This document shows, piece by piece, positions 1-7,380 of a stretch of DNA of 64,000 nucleotides (position 1 is its first letter; each line of letters opens with the position of its first letter). The DNA is from Anaerolineales bacterium (lineage in GTDB: Bacteria; Chloroflexota; Anaerolineae; 4572-78; J111). The stretch spans positions 558,001 to 622,000 of the forward strand of contig JACKAU010000005.1 in the NCBI GenBank assembly GCA_020634855.1, read 5' to 3'. The notes beneath the pieces are model-generated. The model saw nothing but the letters and a program-made list of their open reading frames with translations, did no database searches and was not told where the DNA came from. Position numbers and translations under genes: made by a program.

Positions 1-1
1 A

Positions 2-115
2 TTTGTGGAAATGCTCGGCGGGCAGATTTGGGTGGAGAGCGAAGTTGATGTGGGGTCAACCTTTAGTTTTACCGTACCGATTGCCGCTCCCGAGCAAAAC
101 AGCGACGCCGTTTAG
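2..115 (+). CDS. Sensor histidine kinase, C-terminal fragment
   Basis: Only the last 37 residues and the stop codon are inside the window. They read as the end of a HATPase_c domain: a 'GG.IWVES' strand, then 'GSTFSFTVP', the usual last beta strand of histidine-kinase ATPase domains. The product would autophosphorylate and hand its phosphate to a receiver. The receiver gene 26 bp downstream on the same strand is the obvious partner, though this pairing is inferred from position alone. The sensor part lies outside the window, so the signal is unknown. Confidence 0.75.
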   Translation, partial: FVEMLGGQIWVESEVDVGSTFSFTVPIAAPEQNSDAV

Positions 116-141
116 TCGAGTTATGTGGTTCAATAGGAGAC

Positions 142-537
142 ATGCAGCCAACTATGAGCGAACCTTTGATTTTGGTCGCTGAAGATGAACGAGATATCAG
201 AGAACTGATTATCATTTCTCTTGAAATTGATGGTTTTAGGGTGGTAGACGTACCCAACGGCGAGGAAGCCGTAAAAAAAGCCTTGGAGATTTCACCAGAT
301 CTGATTCTAATGGATGTCCGCATGCCCAAAATGTCAGGTTTTGAAGCCTGCCAGGCGCTCAAAGCCGATGATCGGACCAAAGATATCCCTGTTGTTTTTC
401 TGTCGGCCAAGGGCCAGGAAAATGAAGTGAGTACCGGATTGGAGTTAGGCGCTTCGGATTATTTCTTGAAACCCTTTGCCCCCGATGAATTAGCCAAACG
501 TGTTAACAAAGTGTTAACCGAACTAGGTAGATTGTAG
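142..537 (+). CDS. Single-domain response regulator (CheY-like receiver)
   Basis: 131 residues covering one receiver domain and no output domain. Acidic residues near the start (AEDERD), the phospho-acceptor Asp in 'LILMDVRMPKMSG' (about residue 58), the Ser of 'VVFLSAKG' and the Lys of 'YFLKPF' complete the receiver signature. A strong ribosome site (aggaga) lies just before the ATG at 142; a second in-frame ATG is at 154. The gene follows the histidine-kinase fragment directly, so it is probably that kinase's phospho-acceptor. With no DNA-binding domain it likely acts through protein contacts or as a phosphorelay intermediate. Confidence 0.9.
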   Translation: MQPTMSEPLILVAEDERDIRELIIISLEIDGFRVVDVPNGEEAVKKALEISPDLILMDVRMPKMSGFEACQALKADDRTKDIPVVFLSAKGQENEVSTGLELGASDYFLKPFAPDELAKRVNKVLTELGRL

Positions 538-587
538 CCTTAATGTTTGAGTTCTTTTCGTTATCAATAATTGAGATTTGAGACCTG

Positions 588-1388
588 ATGAGTGCTGTTG
601 TCATTGACGGTGGGTTAGTCCATTACGAGGCTTTTGGCCGGGGTAAACCCGTGCTTTTCCTACACGGCTGGCTTGGCTCGTGGCGATATTGGATGCCCAC
701 TATGGAAGCTATCTCCGACAAATACCGGACCTATGCCCTCGATTTGTGGGGTTTTGGCGACTCTGACAAATCCAGAACCCGCTACGAAATAACCGACTAT
801 GTGGCCCTAATCAATAACTTTGTCGATAATATGGGTATCCGCGAAGCCCCGATCATCGGACATGCTCTAGGAGCGAGTGTGGCGCTTGAGTACACCGTCC
901 AGCATCCGGATCGGGCTAAAAAAGTGATGGCCGTCAGTTTGCCGATGAATAGCGACAGTATTAACCGGAAACTTATCGACATGGCCAATCGCTCAGTGAT
1001 GTCAAAGATGTTGTGGTGGCGGCAAATTACTCATAAGGAAGTTCAGCGTGAAGCTGAAAAGACGGCTGATGGCGCTATCATCGCTAGTATTGAGTCTGTC
1101 GCCAAAATAGATATCTCCAGTCGAATGAATATAATCGCCCAATCCCCCGACTCGATGCTGTTGGTGGTCTACGGTGAAAAGGACGATATGATCGATCCGG
1201 CTCCGCCTCGATCGCTAAACGGCAATAGTTGGCCTAATATTCGCCCTATCGGCCTGACCGAGTCGAAACATTTCCCCATGCTTGAAGAGGCGGCTAAGTT
1301 TTACCGGCTGCTTCAAGATTTCCTCGATATTGAAGAGGATTTATCTACGCTTGAGCTAAAAGAAGAGTGGCGGCGTCGTACCCGCTAA
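588..1388 (+). CDS. Alpha/beta-hydrolase fold protein lacking the catalytic serine
   Basis: 266 residues with the alpha/beta-hydrolase fold: oxyanion strand 'LFLHGWLGS' (about 24-31), 'LDLWGFGDSDKS' (51-62), and a C-terminal 'VVYGEKDDMIDP' and 'ESKHFPMLEE', which supply the usual acid (D199 or D200) and His (H228). The nucleophile elbow, normally G-x-S-x-G, reads G-H-A-L-G (residues 91-95), so the serine is replaced by alanine. As written the protein should not act as a serine hydrolase. It could be a ligand-binding or scaffold member, or use another mechanism. It follows the receiver gene by 50 bp and may be in the same transcript. Confidence 0.85.
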   Translation: MSAVVIDGGLVHYEAFGRGKPVLFLHGWLGSWRYWMPTMEAISDKYRTYALDLWGFGDSDKSRTRYEITDYVALINNFVDNMGIREAPIIGHALGASVALEYTVQHPDRAKKVMAVSLPMNSDSINRKLIDMANRSVMSKMLWWRQITHKEVQREAEKTADGAIIASIESVAKIDISSRMNIIAQSPDSMLLVVYGEKDDMIDPAPPRSLNGNSWPNIRPIGLTESKHFPMLEEAAKFYRLLQDFLDIEEDLSTLELKEEWRRRTR

Positions 1389-1428
1389 TCGCCCCCTATG
1401 GTCTAGTGTTAAAAGACTCGCCCGGTAA

Positions 1429-1447
1429 ACCATAATTATGGTATAAT
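1429..1447 (+). promoter_or_regulatory. Candidate promoter -10 box overlapping a 14-bp palindrome
   Basis: A perfect palindrome, ACCATAATTATGGT (1429-1442), runs directly into TATAAT (1442-1447), about 45 bp before the V4R gene. This looks like a -10 element with an abutting operator. No convincing -35 element is seen. Confidence 0.4.
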
Positions 1448-1491
1448 GGCTCTACGTTCATACTGTTAAAAATTTTAAACGAGGTGAATCG

Positions 1492-2109
1492 ATGCCAGAA
1501 GAGCGCCCCATGCCAAATGCTGCGTTGCGGGTTCTATTGGAAGCTATTGAAGATGTAATGGGAGCAAACGGAACTAAGGCTGTACTCAATGCCGGCGGAC
1601 TTAGTAAATACATCGACAACTATCCCCCCAAAAACCTCGAAATGGAGGCGACGTTTGCCCAGTACGGCGCGGCGCAGCAGGCGGTTGAGGATTTTTACGG
1701 ACCGCGTGGGGCGCGGGCGATGCTTCTGAGAATTGGTCGAGCCACCTTTCAATTTGGCTTGAGAGACCAGCCCGCCATTTTAGGCTTGGCCGGTATCGCC
1801 TTGAAAGCGCTACCTGAGAAAACGCGGATGAAGTTGATTTTAGAGCGGATGGCTAAAGCGGCGGTTGATCGAGTTAACCAACCGACGGTAGTTATGGAGG
1901 AAGAAGACGCTTATTACTTTATTGTGGAACAGTGTCCTTGTAAATGGCGTCCTGAGCACGATAAACCCTGCTGTTATGTGACAGTTGGCGTTCTGATGGA
2001 GTCGATGGCCTGGATTACCGGAAACATGTACAAAGTTGAAGAGGTCGCCTGCATTTCCAACGGCGCGGCCAGTTGTGTTTACCGTATTCCCAAAGAGCCA
2101 TCAGAATAA
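1492..2109 (+). CDS. V4R (4-vinyl reductase-like) domain protein
   Basis: 205 residues. The C-terminal third has the pattern of the V4R/heme-NO-like small-molecule-binding domain: 'VEQCPCKWRPEHDKPCCYVTVGVL', here given in two pieces as 'VEQCPCKW' and 'KPCCYVTVGVL', then 'EVACISNGAASCVYRIPK'. The Cys-rich segment and the final C-x-(GA)-x-C turn are the metal/ligand-binding hallmarks of the family. V4R domains occur in bacteriochlorophyll biosynthesis and in many signal-input proteins; here there is no pigment gene nearby, so a sensor or ligand-binding role is more likely. The ribosome site 'cgagg' supports the ATG at 1492, but a second Met seven codons in is possible. Confidence 0.65.
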   Translation: MPEERPMPNAALRVLLEAIEDVMGANGTKAVLNAGGLSKYIDNYPPKNLEMEATFAQYGAAQQAVEDFYGPRGARAMLLRIGRATFQFGLRDQPAILGLAGIALKALPEKTRMKLILERMAKAAVDRVNQPTVVMEEEDAYYFIVEQCPCKWRPEHDKPCCYVTVGVLMESMAWITGNMYKVEEVACISNGAASCVYRIPKEPSE

Positions 2110-2200
2110 AGATGAAGCTCATAGGTCTGAGACTATAACCATTTTATCAAAAGAATGCTAAAATGGTTGCAACGTCCTAACCCAAAGCCCTATAAAGAAA

Positions 2201-2226
2201 CCCGGCCTTTTGGCCGGGCTTTTTTA
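2201..2226 (+). terminator. Intrinsic terminator, probably bidirectional
   Basis: CCCGGCC (2201-2207), a TTTT loop and GGCCGGG (2212-2218) are followed by C and a T run. It ends the V4R transcript and overlaps the stop codon of the convergent protease gene. Confidence 0.85.
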
Positions 2227-3423
2227 TAATATCTGTAACGGATTGGGCATAAACATTATGACAAACACAAAAATCATTGTATAAGCTAAAATCTTGCGCC
2301 CGAGGTCCAACGGCACTAAATCATTAAGGGGCGGCGGGTGGCCAACGCCGATAACAAAAAATATCAACAAAGCCCAGACCAGCCAGCCCGTCCAGAGGAA
2401 TCCGGCCAGCAACATGATCCCCACCAGTATCAGCCCCACCAATCGAGATTTTTCTCCCAGCAGGCAGTAGCTAATATGCCCACCGTCAAGCTGACCGACC
2501 GGCAGCAGGTTCATGGCGGTTATAAATAAGCCAAACCAGGCCGCAAAAGCGACCGAAGTAATAAACACATCGCTTCCCCCGCCCGCCGGAATGATGCCGC
2601 CAACCAGCAGTACTACTTTTTGAATTACCGGTAGATCTCGATAAGCATCAAAATTAGGTAGCAGTTGACCGTGGATTAAATATTTTACGCCCAGATAAAA
2701 AATGGAGTTGCCCTCCAACAGCGAGGGCGCATTGGGGTCGCGATGAATTTCGGTGACAGAGGAGGAAGCCATTCCCCAGAAAACCAGTGGGATCGCAAAA
2801 ATCAATCCGCCCAGCGGTCCGGCGACCCCAATATCGAATAATTGTTTCTTCGTTTTGAACGGAGAGCGAAGTTGAATAAATGCGCCCAACGTCCCGACAG
2901 GTGAGATCACCGGTAGGGGAATGAAATAAGGTAAAGTGACAGCGACCTTATGATATTTAGCCGCGAAATAGTGCCCAAATTCGTGAGCCATCAAAATGAC
3001 CATCAACGTTAGCATCATAGGCAGGCCCATCAGCCATTGGGGCAACGTTTGCGGGACGCATTGACACTCGTACACAGCGCCGGTAAACAACACCGACAAA
3101 ATGGTAACAATAGCCAATCCTAAATTGATCCAGGGATTACTGCGTGTCGGGACGACAACACCTGGCTGAGCAATTAACCCGATTTGCCCCTTATATCGCC
3201 GCAGCATGGGGGTGTATTCTCTGGCTCGCCAGCGTTCGGCAATACGGTCGTAGGCGGCTTCGCTGTCTTGCATTAGTAGCTCGCCAATGAAAATGATGGT
3301 ACCCTGGGCCGCCTGACGCGGCGTCTCGATGCTATCAACGTAAAAAACATCTTTGACATCATCACGCAACTGTCCCAGCAAGGTGCCGTCCAGCATGATA
3401 TTTTCAGGGGGAGGGGTGGTCAT
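2224..3423 (-). CDS. Site-2 protease-type membrane metalloprotease (peptidase M50)
   Basis: 399 residues with several membrane segments. The zinc motif HEFGH (147-151) sits in a membrane segment, and 'LLPVGQLDGGH' near residue 310 supplies the third zinc ligand (Asp), which is the S2P pattern. The first about 95 residues are soluble and acidic. M50 enzymes cleave substrates within the membrane, often anti-sigma factors; two membrane-anchored sigma/anti-sigma proteins occur later in this window, but a link is speculative. The gene is convergent with the V4R gene and ends in its terminator. Confidence 0.9.
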   Translation of the reverse strand: MTTPPPENIMLDGTLLGQLRDDVKDVFYVDSIETPRQAAQGTIIFIGELLMQDSEAAYDRIAERWRAREYTPMLRRYKGQIGLIAQPGVVVPTRSNPWINLGLAIVTILSVLFTGAVYECQCVPQTLPQWLMGLPMMLTLMVILMAHEFGHYFAAKYHKVAVTLPYFIPLPVISPVGTLGAFIQLRSPFKTKKQLFDIGVAGPLGGLIFAIPLVFWGMASSSVTEIHRDPNAPSLLEGNSIFYLGVKYLIHGQLLPNFDAYRDLPVIQKVVLLVGGIIPAGGGSDVFITSVAFAAWFGLFITAMNLLPVGQLDGGHISYCLLGEKSRLVGLILVGIMLLAGFLWTGWLVWALLIFFVIGVGHPPPLNDLVPLDLGRKILAYTMIFVFVIMFMPNPLQIL

Positions 3424-3467
3424 GGATTATCCTATTTTTGGATTTTGGGCTGAATGTGGTCAGAAAA

Positions 3468-3704
3468 TTATAGATTTTCGGTTCGATTTTGTTTAACGCT
3501 GGCGATAGCTCTAGCTATTCGATTGAGGTCTTGGGCGGCTTGGTGATCGTGTTCGGCTTTGTAGCGCTCCATCTCGCTGTCGATCGTTTCAAAAAATTCA
3601 CCATCAAACTGGCCCTGACTCTCGTTGATAATAGCCATCATCTCTGAGTCATCCAGCGAGCCGAGGATGAGTTCGATCCATTCAAGCGTTTCTGTTCTAT
3701 TCAT
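3468..3704 (-). CDS. Small hypothetical acidic protein
   Basis: 78 residues from the ATG at 3704, which has GGAG about 10 bp upstream. The frame stays open further upstream, but that part lies antisense to tRNA-Pro and is not credible as protein. The product is helical and acidic (for example 'LDDSEMMAIINESQGQ') with no signal peptide and no recognised domain. It lies 45 bp upstream of the M50 protease start on the same strand, so the two may be cotranscribed. Confidence 0.5.
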   Translation of the reverse strand: MNRTETLEWIELILGSLDDSEMMAIINESQGQFDGEFFETIDSEMERYKAEHDHQAAQDLNRIARAIASVKQNRTENL

Positions 3705-3838
3705 AGGGGTATGGCTCCGTGTCAAGGTTTTATTTATTGTAGCATATTCTGTAGTCAGTCCAAATATTCGCCAGTGCGTATTTGCTATTTCATGCTTGAT
3801 TTTTAACCCTGAATATGGTATCATCCCTATCTGGGTTG

Positions 3839-3913
3839 CGGGGTGTAGCTCAGCCCGGTTAGAGTGCTTGCTTTGGGAGTAAGAGGTCGACGGTTCGAAT
3901 CCGTCCACCCCGA
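3839..3913 (+). tRNA. tRNA-Pro (TGG)
   Basis: Acceptor stem CGGGGTG/CACCCCG, anticodon stem CTTGC/GTAAG with loop TTTGGGA (anticodon TGG), and T arm GACGG-TTCGAAT-CCGTC. No CCA is encoded. First of three clustered tRNAs. Confidence 0.95.
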
Positions 3914-3922
3914 CTGGTCAAT

Positions 3923-3993
3923 GCGGGCATAGCTTAATGGTAAAGCCCTAGCCTTCCAAGCTAGTTATGCGGGTTCGATTCCCGCTGCCCGCT
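3923..3993 (+). tRNA. tRNA-Gly (TCC)
   Basis: Acceptor stem GCGGGCA/TGCCCGC, anticodon loop CTTCCAA between TAGC and GCTA (anticodon TCC), and a T arm with GGTTCGATTCC. No CCA is encoded. It lies 9 bp after tRNA-Pro. Confidence 0.95.
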
Positions 3994-4038
3994 CTTTTTA
4001 ATAATTGGGCCCTTAGCTCAGCGGTTAGAGCAACCGGC

Positions 4039-4413
4039 TTAGAGCAGTTCATCTAAGTTAAGGTAAGGGTTATGTAGCTCAGCGTGACAGTTGTGGCAAA
4101 CCAAGATACATTTGTCTAGCTCTGTAAGAATAGTCTGCAATGTTCTGTTTGATAAAGACCGCATATCAAGCTTAAAGTCTTTTTTTGTCGAGCTTGTATG
4201 ATGAAAAGCTAAAGCAGCTAAATTTTTTTTACAACCACAAATAGAGCATTGACTCCCGGCTTGCTTTACAAGCTGGAGCTTTCTGGTAAGACCTCTATTT
4301 TTCTGAGCTTCATAACTTTGATGAAATTTATTTTTACAAGTAGCGGAGCAAAATTTTGTTTGTCTACCTTGTAGAAGTAAGCCACAGATAATACAGCGAC
4401 GTGAAGTTTCCAT
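4039..4413 (-). CDS. HNH homing-type endonuclease inside the intron P1 loop, antisense
   Basis: 124 residues. An N-terminal zinc-ribbon-like pair (CIICG, CSATC) is followed by an HNH nuclease core: 'CSICG', 'LAFHHTSSTKKDF', and 'CILVCHNCHAELHNP'. HNH enzymes spread group I introns by cutting intronless alleles. The gene runs opposite to the tRNA and intron, and its TAA stop uses the last exon base, so the reading frame fills the whole P1 extension. Base composition is more AT-rich than the flanks, which fits recent acquisition. A promoter of its own is required; none was identified. Confidence 0.85.
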   Translation of the reverse strand: METSRRCIICGLLLQGRQTKFCSATCKNKFHQSYEAQKNRGLTRKLQLVKQAGSQCSICGCKKNLAALAFHHTSSTKKDFKLDMRSLSNRTLQTILTELDKCILVCHNCHAELHNPYLNLDELL

Positions 4414-4650
4414 AACTGTATTTTATGCCTTAATATGATAAACTGCAATGGGCTACTTAGGAAGTAATTCTTAAGTGAAACCTGCCAAATTCGGGGAAGC
4501 CTAAGTTCTTTGTGGATAAGGTAATCCCGAGCCAAGCCCTATCACGGTAGGGAAGGTGTAGAGACTATACGGTAGGCCCCTCTCAACCGAGGGTGAAGAG
4601 ATAGTCCAGCCTACAAACTCGAAAGGGGCAGTGAAAACTGTAGTAGGATG
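4040..4650 (+). other. Group I self-splicing intron in the tRNA anticodon loop
   Basis: 611 nt. The 3' part has conserved group I core blocks like those of cyanobacterial tRNA-Leu introns: 'AATTCGGGGAAGCCTAA', 'AATCCCGAGCCAAGCC', 'GGAAGGTGTAGAGACT', 'GAGGGTGAAGAGATAGTCC', and a terminal G at 4650. P1 can be drawn with 4036-4041 against 4449-4454, with the expected U4039-G4451 wobble at the 5' splice site. An outer helix GCAGTT (4044-4049)/AACTGC (4441-4446) extends P1. P10 pairs ATG (4448-4450) with the 3' exon CAT. The about 390 nt between the P1 strands hold the antisense HNH gene. Confidence 0.88.
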
Positions 4651-4697
4651 CATAACCGGTTGGTCGCAGGTTCGAATCCTGCAGGGCCCATCTCCCA

Positions 4698-4727
4698 ACA
4701 CTCGATGACAACATCGAGTGTTTTTTA
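4698..4727 (+). terminator. Intrinsic terminator after the tRNA cluster
   Basis: ACACTCGATG / CATCGAGTGT stem with an ACAA loop, followed by a T6 run starting at 4721. It lies 8 bp after the split tRNA. Confidence 0.85.
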
Positions 4728-4763
4728 TTGGGACCAATCCGAAAAAAACTTTCACCCTCCCCC

Positions 4764-4784
4764 ATTCATAATTCATAATTCATA
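4764..4784 (+). repeat. Heptanucleotide tandem repeat (ATTCATA x3)
   Basis: Three exact copies of ATTCATA lie between the tRNA terminator and the peroxidase gene. This is one of several 7-bp simple repeats in the window. Confidence 0.8.
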
Positions 4785-4906
4785 ACTCACCCCTCCCTCC
4801 TCTCCCTTTCTTTTTGAGCCAAAATTGAGTTGATTTTGAGTGCTATCGCCTAAACTGCTCAATATGGACTCACAAACCGTTTCATCAATTAAAAGGGAGA
4901 TGCAAA

Positions 4907-6505
4907 ATGCTAAAACATATCAGTCATATCACCGGCGTTGAAAAAGCCGATGAAATTTCATTTAATACCCCGTTTGGTTATATGTTCCCCGAGTTAGCTT
5001 CCTCGGACGACTGTAAATTACCGCAAGGATTTACGACCATTCGGGCCTTACTCAAGTTAGGTGCAGCCATGGCCGACCCCGGTACGCCGGAGGACCCGCA
5101 GGCCAGTCAATTCGACTCTTCAATCCCGGCTATTTTTACCTATTTAGGCCAATTTATCGATCATGATATTACCGCCCGCACCGATCGCGACAAAGGGATG
5201 AACGATATTGCCGATGACGACGGCAATCCACTTGAATTTACCCCACTGGCCCCGGATGAGGTGGTCAAGATACTCAAGAACGGCCGCCGCCCCCAATTCG
5301 ATCTGGACAGCGTATATGGTGACGGCCCCAACTTACTGGGGAAAGACATTCCCGGCGCAGACACCACCGCTGCTGACCTTTATAATGATGATTACACCTT
5401 GAAAGTGCAGAACAATGGCAATCTTGATGTCCCCCGCGAGGGCCGCAAGGCGTTGATTGCCGATATGCGCAACGATGAAAATGTCATCGTCAGCCAACTG
5501 CACGCCACGCTTTTGAAGTTTCATAACCACGTGGTCGATACCCTGGACAGCAGCCTGAGCGACCAGACACGCTACATTACCGCTCGGCGGCTGGTGCGCT
5601 GGGCCTACCAGTATGTGGTCATCAACGATTATCTCAAACACGTGTGCGACCCCCACATTGTGGACGACATCTTGCAAAATGGGCCGCGTTTCTTTGGGCC
5701 GCGTGTCAGCGGCGGCCCGCTAGCCATGCCGCTTGAATTTTCGGTGGCCGGCTTTCGCTTTGGTCACTCGATGATCCGGCCGTTCTACCGGCTAAACGAG
5801 ATGAGCCAACAGATAACGATTGCGGAACTACTGGCCGTATCTCAGGAAAACCGACGAGTCGGAAGAGAACTGCTGGTGCTCGATCGCGGCAACCAATACC
5901 GTCTTAAGCCGGAGTTTAGCGTCGATTGGACCAACTTTGCCCAGTTTCAATATAATAATCCTCAAAAAGCCCGCCGCATCGATCCTAAACTGGCGCTGGG
6001 GTTACTCAATATGCCGTTCCCGGATGTCATCCCGGAGACCATGTTGGCTCATCTGGCGCAGCGCAACTTGCTACGCGGCTATTTGTTGGGCCTCCCGACC
6101 GGTCAGGCCGTGGCAGCGGCGATGGGCATTGTGCCGCTGACTTGGCAGGATGTGACTTCCGGCGAGTCAGACGCGGTTCAGGAAGCGTTTGCTCTGGGTG
6201 GTTTTGGGGTGCGGACGCCGCTGTGGTATTACATCCTGAAGGAAGCTGCGGTGCAAAAAGAAGGCCGTAGCCTGGGCGCAGTCGGCAGCCGGCTGGTGGC
6301 CGAAACATTGATTGGGTTGGCCAAAGAGGATCCCAACAGCTACCTGAATCACCTCGATGACCCGGCGGTATCCAAAGATTACCTGATTCAGCCGAACGGA
6401 ATCAAAATCGGCGACAGTCACAAAATCGAAACCATCGCCGACATGTTGAGCTTTTCGGATGTTTACGTTGGTCACGTTCATCAGGCCGCTCCGGTGGCAG
6501 TATAG
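4907..6505 (+). CDS. Animal-type haem peroxidase family protein
   Basis: 532 residues. The distal-haem motif 'GQFIDHDIT' (His86) and the proximal segment 'GFRFGHSMIRPFYR' (His287) are present with correct spacing. 'LHATLLKFHNHVVD' (198-211) and 'ARRLVRWAYQYVVINDYL' are further family blocks. The family (peroxidase-cyclooxygenase superfamily) uses H2O2 to oxidise halides or organic substrates. No signal peptide is seen, so a cytoplasmic or non-classically exported enzyme is likely. The start has a good ribosome site (aaagggag). It stands alone, with its own upstream region and no obvious operon partner. Confidence 0.92.
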   Translation: MLKHISHITGVEKADEISFNTPFGYMFPELASSDDCKLPQGFTTIRALLKLGAAMADPGTPEDPQASQFDSSIPAIFTYLGQFIDHDITARTDRDKGMNDIADDDGNPLEFTPLAPDEVVKILKNGRRPQFDLDSVYGDGPNLLGKDIPGADTTAADLYNDDYTLKVQNNGNLDVPREGRKALIADMRNDENVIVSQLHATLLKFHNHVVDTLDSSLSDQTRYITARRLVRWAYQYVVINDYLKHVCDPHIVDDILQNGPRFFGPRVSGGPLAMPLEFSVAGFRFGHSMIRPFYRLNEMSQQITIAELLAVSQENRRVGRELLVLDRGNQYRLKPEFSVDWTNFAQFQYNNPQKARRIDPKLALGLLNMPFPDVIPETMLAHLAQRNLLRGYLLGLPTGQAVAAAMGIVPLTWQDVTSGESDAVQEAFALGGFGVRTPLWYYILKEAAVQKEGRSLGAVGSRLVAETLIGLAKEDPNSYLNHLDDPAVSKDYLIQPNGIKIGDSHKIETIADMLSFSDVYVGHVHQAAPVAV

Positions 6506-6643
6506 ACCGCTGTAGTTAAAGCGTGAATTGGGTGGCGGGGTACGATATCGCCACCCAATATACAACAACGGATAGGGAAAGGAATGGATTAGGTCGATAG
6601 ATATCCGTTTCCTTCTTCAATCCGTTGTTCTTTTTTCCTCTCA

Positions 6644-6874
6644 TCATAGGTGGGGCGATGAGAAAGCGTCTACCGGCGACAACAAATCGTCCACCACTGC
6701 GGTTTGGCGCAGTTGCTCCAATTCCTGGCGGGCGGCCTCGCGAGCGAAATCGGGCGGAGCCAGTCGGGCAATTTTAGCGCCTCGTCGGGTTAGCATGACA
6801 ATCTCGCCTTGTTGCACTGTTTGAAGAAGGCCATTCATATTTGCTCCAAACTCACTAATGCTGACACTAATCAT
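6644..6874 (-). CDS. Phd/YefM-type antitoxin, no adjacent toxin
   Basis: 76 residues. The N-terminal half has the Phd/YefM pattern: 'ISVSISEFGANMNGLLQTVQ', then 'GEIVMLTRRGAKIARLAP'. The C-terminal half is helical and would wrap a toxin. Such antitoxins repress their own promoter. No PIN or RelE-type toxin gene follows on the minus strand: the next sequence downstream is the peroxidase end. This is either a solitary antitoxin or a pair that lost its toxin. Confidence 0.75.
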   Translation of the reverse strand: MISVSISEFGANMNGLLQTVQQGEIVMLTRRGAKIARLAPPDFAREAARQELEQLRQTAVVDDLLSPVDAFSSPHL

Positions 6875-7300
6875 ATTGCCTCCCTTTTAATATCCTGTAC
6901 AATCTAATCTTATAAGGTCAACAGGGCAAACGCAAAGGTATGTGTTTCCGTTATGGGGCGAGATAGAAACCCTGAATTAATGATTGAAATGAGACCACTG
7001 ATCCTTTCCAGGTAGGGGTTACATCAATCCAGTGGTAAGCAAGCGCATATGATTGAAATGCGGAATTCAGTGATATCATCATTTTCAGTAGTTCAGTGTT
7101 TCAATGAACACGGGTTACCCCATTTCTGAAATGCATCCATATTAAAGAACTGAAGAAATTGTTCAGTTTGTATGACAAGATTGTTCGGATCGTAGGACAG
7201 ACAAACTGCGCCAAAATTGATATCATCAATTATCGCGATTGATCAAGAGTCCGACAGTTTCTGTTGAGACGATACCAAGAATGAAAAAGGCATTTTCGTT
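6875..7300. other. Intergenic region without a recognisable gene
   Basis: About 430 bp, AT-rich. It contains two copies of TGATTGAAATG (6981 and 7051) but no credible reading frame or RNA structure that I can name. It presumably carries divergent promoters for the antitoxin and the ABC operon. Confidence 0.5.
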
Positions 7301-7347
7301 CGTAGTAAGCCCTCTAGGGCTGAGATATCGCTAAAGCGATGACTACG
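7301..7347. repeat. Small palindromic element folding as a three-way junction
   Basis: Outer arms CGTAGT (7301-7306) and ACTACG (7342-7347) enclose two perfect hairpins: AGCCCT-CT-AGGGCT (7308-7321) and ATCGCT-AA-AGCGAT (7327-7340). It sits 34 bp upstream of the ABC transporter start codon, so it would be in the leader RNA. Confidence 0.7.
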
Positions 7348-7380
7348 AGCCTTTATTACCAGGGAGGAAAAGAAGAACCG

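Larger units (their letters stand above)
4007..4690 (+). tRNA. tRNA with anticodon CAT, split by a group I intron; probably tRNA-Ile2 (lysidine type)
   Basis: Exons are 4007-4039 and 4651-4690. Joined, they make a full cloverleaf: acceptor GGGCCCT/AGGGCCC, anticodon stem ACCGG-type arm with loop CTCATAA (anticodon CAT), and T arm GCAGG-TTCGAAT-CCTGC. From memory the overall sequence resembles bacterial tRNA-Ile2, whose CAU is modified to lysidine, more than elongator tRNA-Met; this choice is an inference. The interruption falls between U33 and C34. Group I introns in tRNA-Ile(CAU) are known elsewhere (Azoarcus). Confidence 0.85.

Noticed and set aside
2139..2168. AACCATTTTA...TAAAATGGTT hairpin as terminator of the V4R gene
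   Set aside because: There is no T tract after it, and a clear terminator follows at 2201-2226.
3705..3908. Upstream extension of the small hypothetical gene on the minus strand
   Set aside because: It lies antisense to tRNA-Pro; the ATG at 3704 gives a sensible protein with an acceptable ribosome site.
4501..4776. Minus-strand frames of 60-91 codons across the intron 3' core and tRNA exon
   Set aside because: They are antisense to conserved intron RNA and tRNA sequence and show no protein family.
6981..7061. Two TGATTGAAATG copies as a mini CRISPR
   Set aside because: Only two short copies with no longer shared repeat around them; spacing and flanks differ from the true array.
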